Program-made: the position numbers and the translations under genes | In this document: positions 33,601 to 41,948 of the stretch, in pieces | Numbering within the stretch: the first letter of the stretch is position 1 | Layout of the letters: the number at the start of each line of letters is the position of its first letter | NCBI GenBank assembly: GCA_022925895.1 | Contig: JAKSYS010000023.1 | Span: 1-64,000, forward strand | Length of the DNA: 64,000 nt | Reading direction: 5' to 3' | From: Fragilaria crotonensis | Taxonomy: Eukaryota; Bacillariophyta; Fragilariophyceae; Fragilariales; Fragilariaceae | The notes under the pieces: generated by a model | The model's database searches: none | What the model saw: the letters and a program-made list of their open reading frames with translations, nothing else | What the model was told of the DNA's origin: nothing

Positions 33601-33800
33601 ACTTCTGAATTGCCTCGCGACGCTCTGTCATAGGCGACTCGAATGGTTGCGATCTGCTGCTGTCGTCCGAACAAAAACGAGCGGAAATCTGAGAAACAAT
33701 TGGGCAGGCGGTTCTCTGTTGTAACAACGCTCGCGTCATCTTCCGAATGAGGTCCATATTGTTGGGCAACAGCAGATTCATCTCGAGAAGTCATTGTCAT
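30633..33800 (-). CDS. Large STAND-type (AAA_16) ATPase of unknown function
   Basis: A single exon encodes 1055 residues. After a 40-residue leader comes FGRQQQIATIRVAYDRA, then Walker A KGVSGTGKSS (about 71-80), Walker B LLIFFDDLQWAD (about 198-209) and a sensor-like CLAYRDDEVD. This is the arrangement of AAA_16 / predicted-ATPase STAND modules, as in PknK or LuxR-type regulators. Residues from about 430 on are helical, with TPR-like spacing and no kinase, cyclase or DNA-binding domain that I can see. Such proteins usually act as nucleotide-switched signalling scaffolds. The role here is unknown. The ATG at 33800 is the first in frame, and an alternative lies two codons on. Confidence 0.82.
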   Translation of the reverse strand: MTMTSRDESAVAQQYGPHSEDDASVVTTENRLPNCFSDFRSFLFGRQQQIATIRVAYDRASRGNSEVVFVKGVSGTGKSSLVESMREHVTTNNSGCFVSGKFDLLQTCKEPYSAIAAAFSDLCDLILQRETPMDARRAALVDLGPESRILSRVVTNIANITGEKCDDEGFTVGSEDFARFMVACKRFLGAVATNEHPLLIFFDDLQWADHLSFKLIEALLTCNADSRHVLFCLAYRDDEVDVPGKLRLDLWGSEHLSFSEIDVTNLDHTDLTFMLSGLLLRNDDSIETLVTLIHEKTSGNPHAVVQLLDYLLSKDMLNYTPKTNIWDWNIDGVEAEISNNPTEIISRKINSLNSPVQELLRLAAFVGHTFEVDVLGYILVVDASATNEDIGNAVDNHLNTVLHRIQAARNCGLVQNIGAGVFKFSHDSIQYFLYRSVETDLEREKMHLVIGRGLLRKISSTERAADEKLVLLAASNLIRGAPHISHDQERLSTMQLLLRAATLAVLKASVDNARDFLECGVGLMREPDWSFNYELCINLQNSYAEANTCTGFFEKGDAAIAIVLDRATRSDDRIRAHTTKIMSFGCRHDIDGMLSWAFDVVLIGLGERIPKRPSVSQVLVELCRTKVAIGRLQPWDFASMPSLENPNKLSVMTMLSRVNPFLVVHMHEKLFLYCTLREIRISVKHGVCNVTAATLARYAVLLRVMGNVDNAYRWGRASVELCSTVPTTPSARCIALLAMSTIVSPWRQHLAGLEEPLLACYRCVSGSTSDLGLSVWLLSCHSDVRLHLGAPLRELEEDLTRSCRLMNECHSIQMWRIQTIRLQYVLNLLGQSDDPLVLTGKAMDEENHLEWSRINGDHMVLCFLYVYRFTLLLNFEEWDGLEKATLDAIYAQSKASCYYGVIFVTTQIVMGALALYGREKKVKHRRIACRYMKTLRKWYSIHVPDVQRLWKLVSAEWDAIVNKKDATAAFDAAIEALHQCCLVVFETMAYQRVINLMMVQLKNRRAQSYLSRLIARCREWENVAMMEWLEYHYGRALQGIPTPEVEVIISVDGIS

Positions 33801-34694
33801 AGGCTCCGAGGCTCAACCTTCATGTGTGACAATGGAACTGTTTGCAGTGGAGGTACCCAACAACAAGGTTGTTCGAGAGGTGGATACAAAGATCACAATT
33901 GTGGCGTGTTGGGCTGCTCGCACAAGGTAATTCTGTAAAATTGGGACGAGTGACACTTTTGCCCCACAGTACTAGTACTGATTGACTTCTCACACCTTGT
34001 ACCTTCATATGCATGTAGTCTCCGGTCTCTGTTTCTGTTTGTCATAGATCTTCGACGCTTCTGTCGATGCCACATATGCACATAGGACATCGGAAATCTA
34101 GAAAGAGGTCGGACAAATTTGTCTCCCATGTCATATTCAGTTGTAGTGGTAGAGTACTTGTACTACGGAGTATAACTTGTGCCTATTTTGGAAATCTCTG
34201 TAGCGTTCGAGGTGTTGGTTTGTGATACTTCTGCGTTTCGCACCACGTTCAGTTCTTTTCCCCCATCTCCGGAATCAACTGTCAACAAATTCCCAGCATA
34301 TCCATGTGGTCACAGTTGTTACAGGACTGGGTCCACTCTAGTGGGAGTTGCATTGGCATCAACACTCCATTGCTATTATCAATGCAATGAAAATTCTTAT
34401 GCGTGATCACACAATGCACCAATTTTGTAAACGCCCGAACCTTTAAGGCCCAATTTAATCTGGATTAAAATCATCATGCAATGAAACTCGGAAACTTACA
34501 AACCCAGCAAACAATATACTCTAGTTTGACGGACCCCAAAAATTCACAGTCTACATCGCAGCCTTGATCACGCCGTATGTACATACTTCGACTATGAGTA
34601 GAATACTTAGTGCTGTACTCCTACTGGAGTGTAGCATCTCTACAATGGCAAACGTCGAAAGCAAAGGACCTCAAATATTTTCCAGCGTCAACAA
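33801..34694. other. Intergenic, upstream of the ATPase
   Basis: About 0.9 kb between the start of the STAND gene and the stop of MutY. No gene or RNA recognised. It includes a GTAC-type patch (about 33966-33980 and 34150-34170). The part next to MutY (34656-34694) is the source of the duplicated 3' flank at 30.06 kb. Confidence 0.5.
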
Positions 34695-36356
34695 TTACTC
34701 CGAGTAGCTGCGTTTCGTCCTTTTGGTGGACTTCGTTGCGACCGTCTTCAGAATTTTTTTAACACCAGAAGTGACTCCAACCTTTTCCATATCATCTTTC
34801 GACATCCATCGCACTTCCTTGCCGTGCGTTGACGTCCACGACGTTTCGTTACTCATATCCTCAAGAGTTCCATGCTCAATCCACATTGTATGGCGTACGT
34901 GACTAAAGATATGCTCGACAGATTCCTGCAACCTGATTCGTTTTCCACCTTTCATGATTGCCGCCTTATCTCTTGAAGTGGCAACCAAGCTTCCAAGGAG
35001 TCCAGTCAGGGCCTTTGATCTCACATTCTCCGCAATGAAGGGAACTTCGACGTCCTTTCGCTTTTTGCTCTTTGGATGCTCCTCATCAGCGCTTGACCAA
35101 ACGCATACAGATGGAAATTCCCATTGACCAGCTAGTAGCCCTTCCTTTGGTCGCTTGACTAAGAGCCATTTGTCCGCGACGCCTTTTTTACTCTCTGTTA
35201 GAACTGCAACAACCAGTACTTCTTCGCGTTTGGATGCCTTTGGCGGCGCCAAAGGAAACGGACCATGGGAGCATGTGAAGAGTCCTTGATTCCAAGAGTC
35301 GCTGAATTCATTCAAAACAGATGCCTTGTTGTCGCTGCATAGAGCGCAGACCTTGTCATCGCGTCGTATCGCTTTGTCGAAGTACTTCTCCACAGGAAAA
35401 CTATTGTATCCCCCTTCTGCAAGGTTCTTGCGCTCGCTGTCAAAAGATGCTGCCAATTTGGTGGACATGTAGAAGGATTTAAGTGGATCTCGGTTGTCAA
35501 TACCAGTCCCAGATGGGGCACAATAGGTCGCTCCCAGCTCCATCAAGGCTTGATTGACTTCGCCAGCATGCTCGCCACTCCCCGCGTTGACGATCTGCTC
35601 TGCAAGTCCCCATCCCATTTTGTCTTTGAGAATCGGTGCCTTTATATTATTGGCTATCCCTCGAAGTCGCGACAGAACACGGCACACATTGCCGTCCACG
35701 ACTGGCACGCATACTCCAAACGCGATCGATGCAATGGCGGATGCGGTGTACTGGCCGATGCCGTGGATTCCCATGAGCTCGTCCACAGTTTTGGGCAGTT
35801 CGCCTCCGTACTTGTCGACGACCAATGCAGCACCCTTATGCAGTAGCCTGGCACGTCGGTAAAAGCCGAGACCAGCCCAATGAGCATTAACATCTTCGTC
35901 GGAAGCGTTTGCCAAATCTTGAACAGTTGGAAATGCTTTCATCCATTTGACGTAGTACGGGATGACAGCCTCAACCCTCGTCTGCTGTAACATGATCTCG
36001 CTCACCCAGACACCATACGCTGATACTGGTAGGGTAACGGCGTCGTCCGTCGAATTCATAATCATGGATTTAGTTTCCTCTATTTTCGATTGGCGTGTGA
36101 AGAAACTCTCGATACTTGTTTGATTTTGTGACTCTTTCCTTCTCGACTTCTTGACGTCATTCGTTCCCGCTGTGCTCCCGTCGTAGGGAGGTGGGTCACC
36201 ACGCCAGGGCAGTTTTCGTCTATTGGCGCGGTACCAAGTTAGCAGTGATTGGCGAATGAGCGCGGCCTCATCCTTGTCAAAATGGTGAAACGACGCGTCG
36301 TCATGAGCGGCCCATTGGAACAAGAGTGATTTCTCGTCAAAGTGTGGCGTTGCCAT
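34695..36356 (-). CDS. MUTYH: A/G-specific adenine DNA glycosylase MutY with Nudix-like C-terminus
   Basis: A single exon encodes 553 residues from the ATG at 36356 (MATPHFDEKSLLF). Landmarks: LPWRGDPPPYD; then an insertion with QTSIESFF (about 79-86), a perfect PIP-box pattern; GVWVSEIMLQQTRVEAVIPYY with the catalytic Glu (about 120); HhH MGIHGIGQYTASAIAS (about 196-211); and PVVDGNVCRVLSRL with the catalytic Asp (about 221). The four Fe-S cysteines appear as C279, C337-x2-C340 and C362, far more spread out than the usual Cx6Cx2Cx5C. The Nudix-like domain that recognises 8-oxoG follows (VLVVAVL, KRPKEGLLAGQWEFPS). The enzyme removes A opposite 8-oxoG. Nuclear or organellar location is not clear. 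Confidence 0.93.
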   Translation of the reverse strand: MATPHFDEKSLLFQWAAHDDASFHHFDKDEAALIRQSLLTWYRANRRKLPWRGDPPPYDGSTAGTNDVKKSRRKESQNQTSIESFFTRQSKIEETKSMIMNSTDDAVTLPVSAYGVWVSEIMLQQTRVEAVIPYYVKWMKAFPTVQDLANASDEDVNAHWAGLGFYRRARLLHKGAALVVDKYGGELPKTVDELMGIHGIGQYTASAIASIAFGVCVPVVDGNVCRVLSRLRGIANNIKAPILKDKMGWGLAEQIVNAGSGEHAGEVNQALMELGATYCAPSGTGIDNRDPLKSFYMSTKLAASFDSERKNLAEGGYNSFPVEKYFDKAIRRDDKVCALCSDNKASVLNEFSDSWNQGLFTCSHGPFPLAPPKASKREEVLVVAVLTESKKGVADKWLLVKRPKEGLLAGQWEFPSVCVWSSADEEHPKSKKRKDVEVPFIAENVRSKALTGLLGSLVATSRDKAAIMKGGKRIRLQESVEHIFSHVRHTMWIEHGTLEDMSNETSWTSTHGKEVRWMSKDDMEKVGVTSGVKKILKTVATKSTKRTKRSYSE

Positions 36357-36898
36357 TGCAAAGGTGAGTCGACGATTCGATGAATCGATGTGATCTAAAG
36401 GCTTGGAGTGGTTTCTTTGCGACAATAGCTAAGAGAAGTAGCATGCGAGTTCTTTTCTTGTTCATGTGAACAGGTCAACGGCGCGCGACAACACCTAAGA
36501 TTTTCAAATTGCATCATTGGGATTTTGGTTGTCTAATTCGAATCATCCGAGTCACATTTTTTCTCCTCGCTGCTCGCTGTTTCCAAATGTGGGAGAGAAA
36601 AATGACAGTTTCGTGTTCCGTTTCTGAGCAACAGTATAGTACCTATCATACGACTGTACTCTACATGTCAGTGTTCTCGTAATACACAGTACTTAGTAGA
36701 AGGTCTGCATATCAGTAAATTTGTACTCCGAGTACAAGTACTCTGGATCCGACTCGGACGCAAGCGAGAGGCAGGAGCCTTCCATCATAGCGTTGTTCCC
36801 TTGATGATCGTATACACATACACATTGCTGCACCCACTCCCCATGCCATTCTGTCCCCTCAAGAAATCACGGAATTCGAAGCTCCATCACCCTGCGCC
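36357..36898. other. Divergent promoter region MutY / HD protein
   Basis: 0.54 kb between head-to-head genes. It contains GTAC-type motifs at about 36640-36740 and no other gene. Confidence 0.5.
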
Positions 36899-37660
36899 AT
36901 GACGGCGAGCACAAGTAACACCTCTGACGAACTGCTGTCGGCCATTAGTTCCTCCTACATGACAACGAACGTGGATTTCGATGCTTGCAGTGATCACATT
37001 GTTGATTCCCTAAAGTGGCGATGGTCGACTGCAGTCTGTCCTCCCCTCTTTCGCAATGACACATCCGCACGCTGGTGGAATCGCATCGTGAATCTCTATT
37101 CAACACCCGATCGCCGATATCATACATTGGTGCACTTGTTCGAAATGGTGGGATACTTGGATCTTGTGCAACAATCAACAAATCCCGTCATGATTTTGGC
37201 GGTATTTTTTCATGATGCCATTTACGACGCCAAATCAGCAACAAACGAAGAGGACAGTGCCAATCTGTTCCGAGAGTTTTGTGAGGATATGCAATGCAGC
37301 GACGAGGAAATCGCGTCATCAGTAATGAAGTACATTTTGGCCACGAAGAGTCACATAATACCGAAAGATGATTGCGATCCCAACCTCGCTCTTTTCCTGG
37401 ACATTGACATGGCAGTCCTGGGTAAAGACGAGCCTGCATATCTGCACTATGCTAGTCTGATACGCCAAGAATATATTTTTGTCGATCGATCCATATACTG
37501 CGAAAAGAGGGCGGACATTTTATCGACTTTTCTGGCTGCTAGGCACATCTTCGTCTCCATCCTAATGCGAAAAGCACTTGAATCGAAGGCCAGAAAGAAC
37601 TTGTCCACAGAGATCGAACTATTAAAAGCTGGAGTCATTCCTGGGGAAGTTGAAACTTAG
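36899..37660 (+). CDS. Predicted HD-superfamily metal-dependent phosphohydrolase
   Basis: A single exon encodes 253 residues. Motifs are RRYHTLVHLFEM (about 72-83), FFHDAIYD (His-Asp at about 105-106), NEEDSANLF and LDIDMAVLG (about 165-173). This is the set seen in the COG4339-type HD proteins, for which an uncharacterised phosphohydrolase activity is predicted. No signal peptide or membrane segment, so probably cytosolic. The ATG at 36899 has a GCGCC context and no upstream in-frame alternative. Substrate unknown. Confidence 0.85.
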   Translation: MTASTSNTSDELLSAISSSYMTTNVDFDACSDHIVDSLKWRWSTAVCPPLFRNDTSARWWNRIVNLYSTPDRRYHTLVHLFEMVGYLDLVQQSTNPVMILAVFFHDAIYDAKSATNEEDSANLFREFCEDMQCSDEEIASSVMKYILATKSHIIPKDDCDPNLALFLDIDMAVLGKDEPAYLHYASLIRQEYIFVDRSIYCEKRADILSTFLAARHIFVSILMRKALESKARKNLSTEIELLKAGVIPGEVET

Positions 37661-38028
37661 CACGGTACCAGTACTTCGTTTCTTGTATGGTAGCAGACTG
37701 TATTTAGTACTGGTACTGGTACTCACTACTGTGGGACTGGCTCGCCTATTCTAGACGCTACCGTAAAACGACACTTACGGTATTACTGTTGCTTTCATTA
37801 CTGTATCTTGTACCGGTGTACCGGTATCTCGTGGACATCATTTTCGTCGGACCGGCGATGCTGTGAAGTTGAAAGTTGAAACTAGATTTGAAAAGATCGC
37901 GATGTGCAGTATTCCCGTATGTAAAGTCGCGTAGGGTTACTTTGTACGAGACTCAGTACGTAAAAGAATACGGGCTGTCGGGCATCAGGCCTTCTGCCAT
38001 CTTCAACCGTTCAATATCTCGACCAACC
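37661..38028. other. Spacer and promoter region of the light-harvesting gene
   Basis: A GTACTGGTACTGGTACTC-like patch occupies 37700-37830. No gene. No obvious CRE or TATA box could be assigned to the light-harvesting gene. Confidence 0.45.
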
Positions 38029-38981
38029 ATGAAGATTGCTACCCTATTGACTCTTTTCGGCTCGGCGTAAGTGGAGTCTTGATCGCATTGCAGAAATACC
38101 ATATGGTCCATTCAACTGGCATCGTTCCAAGAGGCTTCGGACGAGCCTTGTGGAGCGAAATATCTCGTCGGAAGTGTGTCGTTGGATTTGGTTGTCACTC
38201 GTTGGTTAACGTCGATTCGTACGACTATGCGACAACGTGTAATTTGTGGTGGCAATCAAGCTAGCGACAAAAGTGACGGATTAATGGAACTAGCAGAGAC
38301 TGCCGTAGATGAAACGTCGCTCAGGTCAGCATGCACCTCACACCTTGTTGCTCGCCCATTCCAGTGCTGCCTTCGCCCCTGCCACCCAGACCAAGTCTGG
38401 CTCTGCTCTTTCCGCATGGAAGGACGAGACAGTTGTCGGAATTGTCGCCCCAACCGGATACTTTGATCCTTTGGGTTTATCGAAGGGAAAGTCTGATGAG
38501 GTCATGGCTCACTACCGTGAGGCTGAGCTCAAGAATGGCCGTGTTGCCATGGCTGCGTGCTTGGGATGGTACATCACTGCGGCTGGTGTCCACCCTGCCT
38601 TCAACAGTGCTCTGTCCAGTGACCCCCTTGCGGCTGCGAAGGAGCTCCCAGCTGTAGGATGGATCCAATTTGTTCTTGGATGCGGTGCTATCGAGTGGAT
38701 AGCTGAGCAAATCAAGAAGCGCCCTGGCTACGTTCCTGGAGACATTCTTGGTGCCGCTTACTGGGTTGATGACAGTGATGAAGGCTGGGTTGACTACCAA
38801 AACAAGGAACTCAGCAACGGACGTCTTGCTATGGTTGCTATCATGGGAATCATCGGTAAGTTATTCAGGATGTCAGGCATTAGTGACGCCGATGCTTTGC
38901 TTCTGGACTCATCGTTTTGTTGGCCACACAGTCCAAGACCTTTACTTCGGAGACTACGGAGACGAAATCTTCAAGCGCTAG
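38029..38981 (+). CDS. Light-harvesting (fucoxanthin chlorophyll a/c-type) protein
   Basis: Three exons (38029-38066, 38365-38855, 38932-38981) give 192 residues. The introns are 38067-38364 (298 bp) and 38856-38931, both with GTAAGT donors. Exon 1 is just the signal peptide MKIATLLTLFGS. Splicing creates AAAFAPATQ, the plastid cleavage motif. The mature protein has the two chlorophyll-binding helices with AELKNGRVAMAACLGW and KELSNGRLAMVAIMGI, plus GYFDPLGLSKG before helix 1. It ends VQDLYFGDYGDEIFKR. It belongs to the Lhc/FCP superfamily. The exact subfamily (Lhcf, Lhcr or another) is not settled. Thylakoid location is inferred from the targeting motif and family. Confidence 0.92.
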
Positions 38982-39186
38982 ACGTTCGACATTGCTTTGT
39001 TCACGTCTACAGTCCTCTGCCACAGTCGGGCGTTACTAATTGCGCAGTAATTGCCGCTGGCCCCAGATGATAATTGGCGTTAGCGTTGTGGGCGGATTGT
39101 GTATTTCTTCCACATGGAAATGTGTGGCTCTTAACTAATACTCTAAGTGACACAGATTTCGAGCTAATTGTTTGGTTATCTCAATC

Positions 39187-39919
39187 TTATCGTTCCTTTA
39201 CGAACTGGACTTCTCCTCGAGTTGCATCCGTAAGTGTCCCACGGAGTAAACTCTCGATCTTCGTCTCAACGGTGATGGTAACAGAGAGATTCCCTAGGGC
39301 GTCGTAAGTTTCCTCAGACGCGATTCCACCGACCTTCGATACTGAATCATAGACGGACCCAATGAAATTGGAGGGAACTAAAATGCGAATGGTGGACTTG
39401 GGTATCAGAACCTTCTTCTCCGCTAGACGTAGTACTTGTCTCGCTCCAGCTCCATATGCTCGAATAAGTCCTCCGGCTCCGAGCTTGATTCCTCCAAAGT
39501 ATCGAACAACTATGCACATTGTATCCGACAACCCTTCGCCTTTGATCGCTCCCAAGATTGGAACTCCTGCCGTACCAGTCGGCTCTCCATCGTCCGAACA
39601 GCGTTCTTGCACAGGATTAACACCGGCTACGAAACCGAAGCACACATGTCGTGCCTTGGGATGTTCGGCTCGTACGACATCCCAAATAGTCTTGCGCTTC
39701 CTTCCACGTTTCAACGTGCTGCGCATATCCAATAAATTGGCTCTTCTTGACAATCAGTTCTGACTGATGTGATCCTCCTTCCAAGGTTGTCAACGTTTCA
39801 TCACCACTTCTGGATGCCAACAACCGTACGACAACTCGCCTTTGTGCGACAGGTCTGATAAAGGACGAAACATAACACTGCCACATGAGAGCGAGCCGCA
39901 AAAGAAATTTCCTTTGCAT
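39187..39919 (-). CDS. IMPACT/YigZ family protein (UPF0029), with a 1-nt frameshift
   Basis: The N-terminus from the ATG at 39919 (MQRKFLLRLALMWQ) is basic and amphipathic, possibly an organelle presequence. It is followed by SELIVKKSQFIGYAQHVETWKEAQDYL. At 39681-39683 the minus strand has GGG where GG would keep the frame into DVVRAEHPKARHVCFGF. The rest is canonical: CSDDGEPTGTAGVPILGAIKG, VVRYFGGIKLGAGGLIRAYG, then a C-terminal domain ending GEVQFVKER. About 243 residues after restoring the frame. YigZ/IMPACT proteins are linked to translation control; the role here is unknown. No splice sites fit the shift, so a homopolymer error or a recent lesion is likely. Confidence 0.85.
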
Positions 39920-40008
39920 TCTCTCGGCTAGATAGTGCGCGAGGTTGATCGATCAACGAAATTGATCATTTGAACCATCATGGTGGTAGATGCGCATACC
40001 TTCAGTGG

Positions 40009-41359
40009 CACTAGAGACCATTCGGCCTCTGAAGCAGTGGCCCGATCCCGCCGGCCTCTCGTTATACCACCGTTAACACTCTAAAATTTGTAAAGTTGAA
40101 GAATTGATTCTTTACGACGGAGTAGATAACGGTTTTTGAGCTCATGAAATGTGCGATTTCTCCACCAATTCCATGAACTTCGATGAGATAGTGCATATTG
40201 ATGCTCCTTGGGTGGTGGTGCATCAGGATATGCACGGACGCTGCGAACTTCGGCTTTTTGGTGAAGTCGATTTGCGGCCTGAAATACACATTCCACGTGG
40301 ATGCACCTGAAAAATATACTGATTCCCACGTAAGCTCTACGCGAGCGAAATTCTGGATCGCCGAGAATTTCATGCATTTTGGAGGAGGACACACTTTCAA
40401 GCACTGTTGACAATGAACAATCTGTGCATGAATGCTCATCGGCATCCAGTTGAGAAGGAAGAGCAACTTCCATCAAGGAGCCGGAAAAGGTGCTGAGGTT
40501 AGCAAAACCGCAGGAGAGAGCGAGTGGATGAATACTCCTTCGGATCAAATTTTGTTGTCCGACAGCGGTTCACAAATGCAAACAAAGCGGTACGACTTGA
40601 TGCTATTGCTCAACCATTTATTATTCTGTTGTCTTGAATGATGTCCTCCGATCGTCTCTCACTTCATTCGCTCGCTCCTCTCTCCCGGCTTTCAGTTGAT
40701 GGGTGTGTCGACTGTCAACACAAATTGCCAACACCATGCGGCGCCATTATCACACCTGCCAGCAAGCGACACCATTATCACACCAGCCAGCAAGCGACAC
40801 CAAGAAAGCAGAACTACAAGATAAATAAGAAGAGGAGCATGGTTGCAGCCAATGATGTATTTCTTCAGCATCAATCAAATCAAGAAGGGTTGGTAAAGGA
40901 CCTAACTGCTGTGAACTCGGAATGATTATGTTTTCAAGTCGGCATGGAGAGTCATCTTTCTAATACTAGGCTGCAGTGGATAAATTGCATAAAGTTTCAA
41001 TACATCCTGTAGCTGTGTATTACTTTTGCAAGCCTACTAGAGTGACTTCAATGCCGTCCTGTTTACTTTAACAACGATGCGGCGTCATGAATTTGTCATC
41101 ATCGTCGTCTGGCACCGTACTACTACTTACGCGCTGATTCATCTGAGAATCGAGTGCAGGAACTGATTTTAGCTCGAGAGCTCGAGCGTAGAAAATGCGC
41201 GCCGATGAAAAAACGCTCAAGTCCTGCGATTTACTTAATCAAATTTTTTAAATGTTATGTCTGGTAGATGTATGACGCATAACACAGAAGACGTTAAAAT
41301 TAGTGTCAAAATAGTGCTCATAACCAAAAATCGGGTCAGAGGCCGAATGGTCTCTAGTG
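40009..41359. mobile_element. Inverted-repeat element with CACTA ends, about 1.35 kb
   Basis: 40009-40032 and 41336-41359 are perfect 24-bp inverted repeats beginning CACTAGAGACCATTCGGCCT. CACTA termini suggest the EnSpm/CACTA superfamily, but a 3-bp target duplication is not evident (TGG on the left, GTG on the right), so the family call is tentative. The interior has no transposase. It contains a 28-bp tandem duplication (40744-40771 and 40772-40799, unit CCATTATCACACC..CCAGCAAG) and open frames at 40081-40548 (minus) and 40638-40925 (plus) with no recognisable domain. Confidence 0.6.
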
Positions 41360-41541
41360 GTGCGATGGCGAGACAGAACGAAATTTGACGACCAGCGTCA
41401 CTCAACCTGCTACTACCTGACACCTACTTAGTACCAGGTACAAGTACCACGACGTACCGTAGCAAGCACGTACTTCGGAGTTTGGAGTTTGGAGTATGTC
41501 AAATTTGTTTCAATACTTGCGTACTTGTACTGTGTACATAG

Positions 41542-41948
41542 ACTTGAGAGTTGCTGCCGGAGGCCGTACTCTAATCGTAGCTACTGGTATTCGGTACCGT
41601 ACCGTAGGACAGTAGATTCGCGAATGGTTTCTCTGCACTAACAGTAAGTGCTTGGGAGAGCCTTTCACAAATAGTAGGTCCTAAAATTATAAACTAAAAT
41701 GTAGCAAATAAAGTGAGCTTTGAAATGGCTCAAGAGATATGTCAGGTAGATCATATCAAGTTGAATTCACCTCATTGGATGAGGTGAGATGAGCACCATT
41801 TCATATCTTGTCGGTCTTGACAAGTAGCTAATTATACCGTCCACATTTAGAATCGTGCATTGTTCTGTTTCACATGTATGACCTCACAGTACGATGACGT
41901 ACGCTGCGGAGCAGCACAGTACGGTCGTTACAGTCGTCAGTTTTAACT
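41542..41948 (-). repeat. 3' LTR of the copia element
   Basis: 407 bp, same length as the partner LTR. It includes GTAC-rich sequence like that of host spacers (GGTACCGTACCGTAGGACAG). The boundaries are set by the CATAG duplication and the end of identity with the other LTR. Confidence 0.95.

Noticed and set aside
40081-40548. 155-residue minus-strand open frame
   Set aside because: Lacks an ATG start and any recognisable domain and lies inside the CACTA-ended element.
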